Assembly (NCBI GenBank): GCA_902472555.1
Contig: CABROF010000015.1
Location: 1-34,899, forward strand
DNA: 34,899 nucleotides
Origin: UMGS1851 sp900555605
GTDB taxonomy: Bacteria > Bacillota > Clostridia > UBA1212 > UBA1255
Direction of reading: 5' to 3'
The notes beneath the pieces are model-generated. The model was not told where the DNA came from. It searched no databases and saw only the letters and a program-made list of their open reading frames with translations. How positions within the stretch are numbered: position 1 is the first letter of the stretch; every line of letters starts with the position of its first letter. The position numbers and the translations under genes are program-made. Shown in pieces: positions 32,833-34,899 of this stretch.

Positions 32833-33597
32833 ATGACAGTCGAATGTGCTTCAGCACATCAAAGCAAAAAAATACTGCGTCAGTCAAAAATCAATCAGCG
32901 GATCTGGGAATTGGATGCTTTCAGAGGATTATGCATCCTTTGTGTCATTGTGATCCATGCCGTATTTGATCTCAGAAATTTTCTTCACATGCATATCTCT
33001 ACCCCTGCCGTATATGATTTTATTCAGAGCAATGGCGGCATTCTGTTCATTCTGCTTTCCGGAATCTGTGTTACCTTAGGTTCAAAAAGCGTACGCCGCG
33101 GGCTTTTTGTACTCGCCTGCGGCTTTCTAATCACTGCTGTTACATATACGATGACACAGCTCGACCCTGCCAGCAAAGGACTGCTGATTCAGTTCGGCAT
33201 CCTCCATTTGCTTGGGTGCTGCATGATCCTTTATCCGCTTTATAAACGGTTCCCGGTCTGGCTCACTGCGCTCTGCGGTCTTGCGGCCCTTGCTGCGGGC
33301 TATTACTTGGAAACACTGACCACAGATAACCCTTATCTGTTTATATGCAACCTAACGACGCCCGACTTTTCCTCCGGCGACTTTTTCCCGCTTTTGCCGA
33401 ATATCGGCTGGTTCATGCTTGGAACGGTGATCGGAAAACTGCTATATGGCCAGAAGGCATCACTTTTTCCGAAAGTTCCGTCTCATGCTGCCCCAATCCG
33501 TTTTTTGAGCTTCTGCGGTCGGCATTCCTTATGGATCTATCTGCTGCATCAGCCGATCCTTTACGCAATTATGCTGCTCCTAAACAGGTTCCTCTGA
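32833..33597 (+). CDS. DUF1624/HGSNAT-like membrane acyltransferase
   Basis: 254 residues from ATG 32833 (GGAG 9 nt upstream; in-frame alternatives at GTG 32794, ATG 32815 and 32824). A polytopic protein with the DUF1624 (heparan-alpha-glucosaminide N-acetyltransferase catalytic-type) signature RIWELDAFRGLCILCVIVIHAVFDL and the C-terminal HSLWIYLLHQPILYAI, with 7 or so helices. The first-helix Asp/Arg and His belong to the conserved acyltransfer set. It probably acetylates a cell-surface sugar or glycan across the membrane; the substrate is unknown. Confidence 0.82.
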   Translation: MTVECASAHQSKKILRQSKINQRIWELDAFRGLCILCVIVIHAVFDLRNFLHMHISTPAVYDFIQSNGGILFILLSGICVTLGSKSVRRGLFVLACGFLITAVTYTMTQLDPASKGLLIQFGILHLLGCCMILYPLYKRFPVWLTALCGLAALAAGYYLETLTTDNPYLFICNLTTPDFSSGDFFPLLPNIGWFMLGTVIGKLLYGQKASLFPKVPSHAAPIRFLSFCGRHSLWIYLLHQPILYAIMLLLNRFL

Positions 33598-33633
33598 AAG
33601 TGTTTTAGAGAATTCCCTGTAAAATCTCCTGTA

Positions 33634-34229
33634 TTATCCCACAGTAATCCGCTCAGAGGCTGTGAGATTTTCCAGCGGCACGCCGGAATAGCTTCCTCTG
33701 AAATTCCATTGTGCTTCGATCATAATTTCCGTTTTACCGGATGGGTCCGCGGCGACCTGCTGTGCATATACGGCGATCATAATTTCATGCGGCTGCTGGT
33801 CTGTACGCCGGATCGGATCCGTATCAAATTTTTGTGTATTTCCCTGAATACGGATCAGTCCTCCTTCTCTGCCGCTTACCTCGATGCTTGCACATTCCAG
33901 ATAGACTTCGGCCGTAACCATAATCATCTCATCCCCTGCACGCTGTTTTGCAGTCCAATCCACCCGAAGATTCAGCGCAGTACCTGTATGTGACCGGATC
34001 GAACCTGCCTGCTGAACAGTCTGGCCGGACGGGGTATGCTGCGGATCAGGCGCCGCTGTCTGCGCCGGAACATCGGAGCCTGAGGCTTCCGGAGACCGGC
34101 AGCAGGCTCTGCCGCCTGTGTATGCTGCGGACCGGCAGTATGGGCAAATCGGTCGCTTCCGCCGAAACAGCCCGCTGCCGTAACGATTGTCAAAAAACAA
34201 AGAGCCAGCAGTACGATGAATCGTTTCAT
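33634..34229 (-). pseudogene. Lipoprotein gene split by a -1 frameshift
   Basis: Two overlapping frames make one protein. The first part (from ATG 34229, GGAGG 7 nt upstream) is a lipoprotein signal: MKRFIVLLALCFLTIVTAAGC, lipobox Cys21, then a low-complexity linker. From about residue 45-50 that frame turns into Arg/Pro-rich nonsense. The continuation is in the next frame (EASGSDVPAQTAAPDPQHTPSGQTVQQAG, then a beta-rich domain ending SERITVG at 33634). Joining them needs a net loss of one base around 34085-34110, a region without homopolymers. So a real mutation, an assembly error or recoding are all possible. The folded domain (about 130 residues) is unrecognised and conservation there looks intact. 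Confidence 0.7.
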
Positions 34230-34267
34230 AAAAAATCCTCCGATCTTTCTTGCAGATATGTGCGTCT

Positions 34268-34276
34268 ATTTTAGCA
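34268..34276 (-). promoter_or_regulatory. Extended -10 promoter of the lipoprotein gene
   Basis: TGCTAAAAT (extended -10 TGN plus TAAAAT; 34268-34276) without a good -35, about 40 bases before the ATG at 34229. Confidence 0.45.
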
Positions 34277-34297
34277 CAAAAGCAATCAATTTGGAAG

Positions 34298-34328
34298 ATA
34301 CAAAAGCAAAAGCCCGGCGTCCGGGCTT
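34298..34328 (-). terminator. Intrinsic terminator of the activation-domain gene
   Basis: Perfect stem AAGCCCGG/CCGGGCTT (34310-34317 with 34321-34328), 3-nt loop, then TTGCTTTTG on the minus strand. The hairpin overlaps the TAA stop (34327-34329) of the gene. Confidence 0.88.
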
Positions 34329-34899
34329 ATATCTCAAGCGGAATCTGTTCCGCGCGTCTGTTCGGGCAGTTGGTTCTGCTGCAGTACATACAGTCCGTAT
34401 AGCTATGGGGACTGATATAATAAACGCCGGAGACACTTTTGAGCGGCAGCATCAGATAGCTATCAGACAGTACCACCGAGATTCTGCCGGTTACATCTCC
34501 GATAGCCTGAAATAATCCCTCCTGATTAAAAATCGGCCAGTCAACGCAGGAACCGGGACTGGTGTTCCGCACAAAGTCTACATCCGCGGCTTCCAGCGCG
34601 GCAACCTTTTTCACAGCAAATGCCGCAGCAATTCCGACCGTTTCAATCATAACCTCATCTGCATAATACCGCAGAAGCGGGTCATCAATCTGTTCTGCCC
34701 ATTCTGCAATCTCGGTTCCGCAGGTAGCAACCATTCCGTATACATGCGCCTCCTCTCTGAGATTTTCCGTTAGGAGCTTAGACTGAAAGAGCACGCCGTT
34801 CAGCCTGACATGCGACTCGTCTACATGCTCCACCGGCATCTTCGTCAGCATGAGCTTGGGCAAGGCAACTGCCGCGGCCTGCCGCAGAAAATCGTCAAA
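34327..34899 (-). CDS. Cobalamin-dependent methionine synthase activation-domain protein, 5' partial
   Basis: At least 178 residues, and the frame is open to the right edge, so the start lies outside. It contains the MetH AdoMet-binding activation-domain core: SPGSCVDWPIFNQEGLFQAIG, SVVLSDSYLMLPLKSVSGVYY. It ends with the CxxC...CPNRR cluster (CMYCSRTNCPNRR) seen in clostridial stand-alone proteins of this type. In MetH this domain supplies AdoMet to reductively methylate inactive cob(II)alamin. Stand-alone versions accompany split methionine synthases or corrinoid methyltransferases. Its link to the SAH recycling genes 7 kb away is thematic, not proven. Confidence 0.88.
   Translation of the reverse strand, partial: FDDFLRQAAAVALPKLMLTKMPVEHVDESHVRLNGVLFQSKLLTENLREEAHVYGMVATCGTEIAEWAEQIDDPLLRYYADEVMIETVGIAAAFAVKKVAALEAADVDFVRNTSPGSCVDWPIFNQEGLFQAIGDVTGRISVVLSDSYLMLPLKSVSGVYYISPHSYTDCMYCSRTNCPNRRAEQIPLEI

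Noticed and set aside
1..34899. CRISPR array, prophage or transposase gene
   Set aside because: No regularly spaced direct repeats, phage structural genes or transposase-like proteins were seen.

Overview
The window (34,899 bp, mid-40s to ~50% G+C by eye) looks like the chromosome of an anaerobic Clostridia-type member of the Bacillota. The reasons are strong AGGAGG ribosome-binding sites, consensus sigma-A promoters with 17-nt spacers, recD2 and comF, a GdpP-type c-di-AMP phosphodiesterase, the gene orders rpsF-ssb-rpsR and tilS-hpt-ftsH, a YtxG/YtxH-like pair and DUF5702/TadE-like proteins. I cannot name the genus. There is no prophage, transposase gene or CRISPR array, and almost all core genes are on the minus strand.

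Layout. 1-1.6 kb: 3' part of an ABC-F ATPase (+). 1.6-4.5 kb: recD2-comF (-). 4.54-4.72 kb: a 37-codon membrane-peptide gene (+) with its own consensus promoter, convergent with ftsH. 4.7-12.5 kb: gdpP-rplI-dnaB-tilS-hpt-ftsH (-). 12.6-13.9 kb: rpsF-ssb-rpsR (-) with a good promoter, a structured leader and a terminator. 13.9-16.3 kb: an Amidase_6-like protein lacking its catalytic residues, a sugar-phosphate-isomerase-like TIM barrel, and a DUF948/YtxG-like plus YtxH-like pair. 16.3-17.9 kb: an alpha/beta hydrolase and a P-loop kinase, divergent, each with a clear promoter. 17.9-18.7 kb: tRNA-Pro(GGG) and tRNA-Trp(CCA), each with promoter and terminator, flanking a small secreted/membrane protein. 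18.7-20.2 kb: a DUF368 (PopT-like) lipid-carrier transporter and a four-helix membrane protein. 20.2-27.9 kb: a six-gene operon. 27.9-31.3 kb: four overlapping genes for pilin-like and TadE/DUF5702-like envelope proteins, without secretion machinery. 31.4-33.6 kb: a D,D-carboxypeptidase and a DUF1624 membrane acyltransferase-like protein (+). 33.6-34.9 kb: a frameshifted lipoprotein gene and a cobalamin-dependent methionine synthase activation-domain protein running off the right edge.

The most interesting region is the six-gene operon. A short archaeal/Thermotoga-type S-adenosylhomocysteine hydrolase is followed by an SAH/MTA-type deaminase. The hydrolase has Glu and Lys where adenine-specific enzymes have Thr and Glu. 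Together the two genes predict SAH recycling through S-inosylhomocysteine. The same transcript carries a class IV aminotransferase, a TIM-barrel isomerase, an AMP-forming acyl ligase and a 6-phosphogluconate-dehydrogenase-like protein with several altered active-site positions. That combination is not a textbook pathway and is the best candidate here for something undescribed.

No gene-free stretch exceeds 300 bases. The longest is about 250 bases downstream of the P-loop kinase gene (17848-18100).
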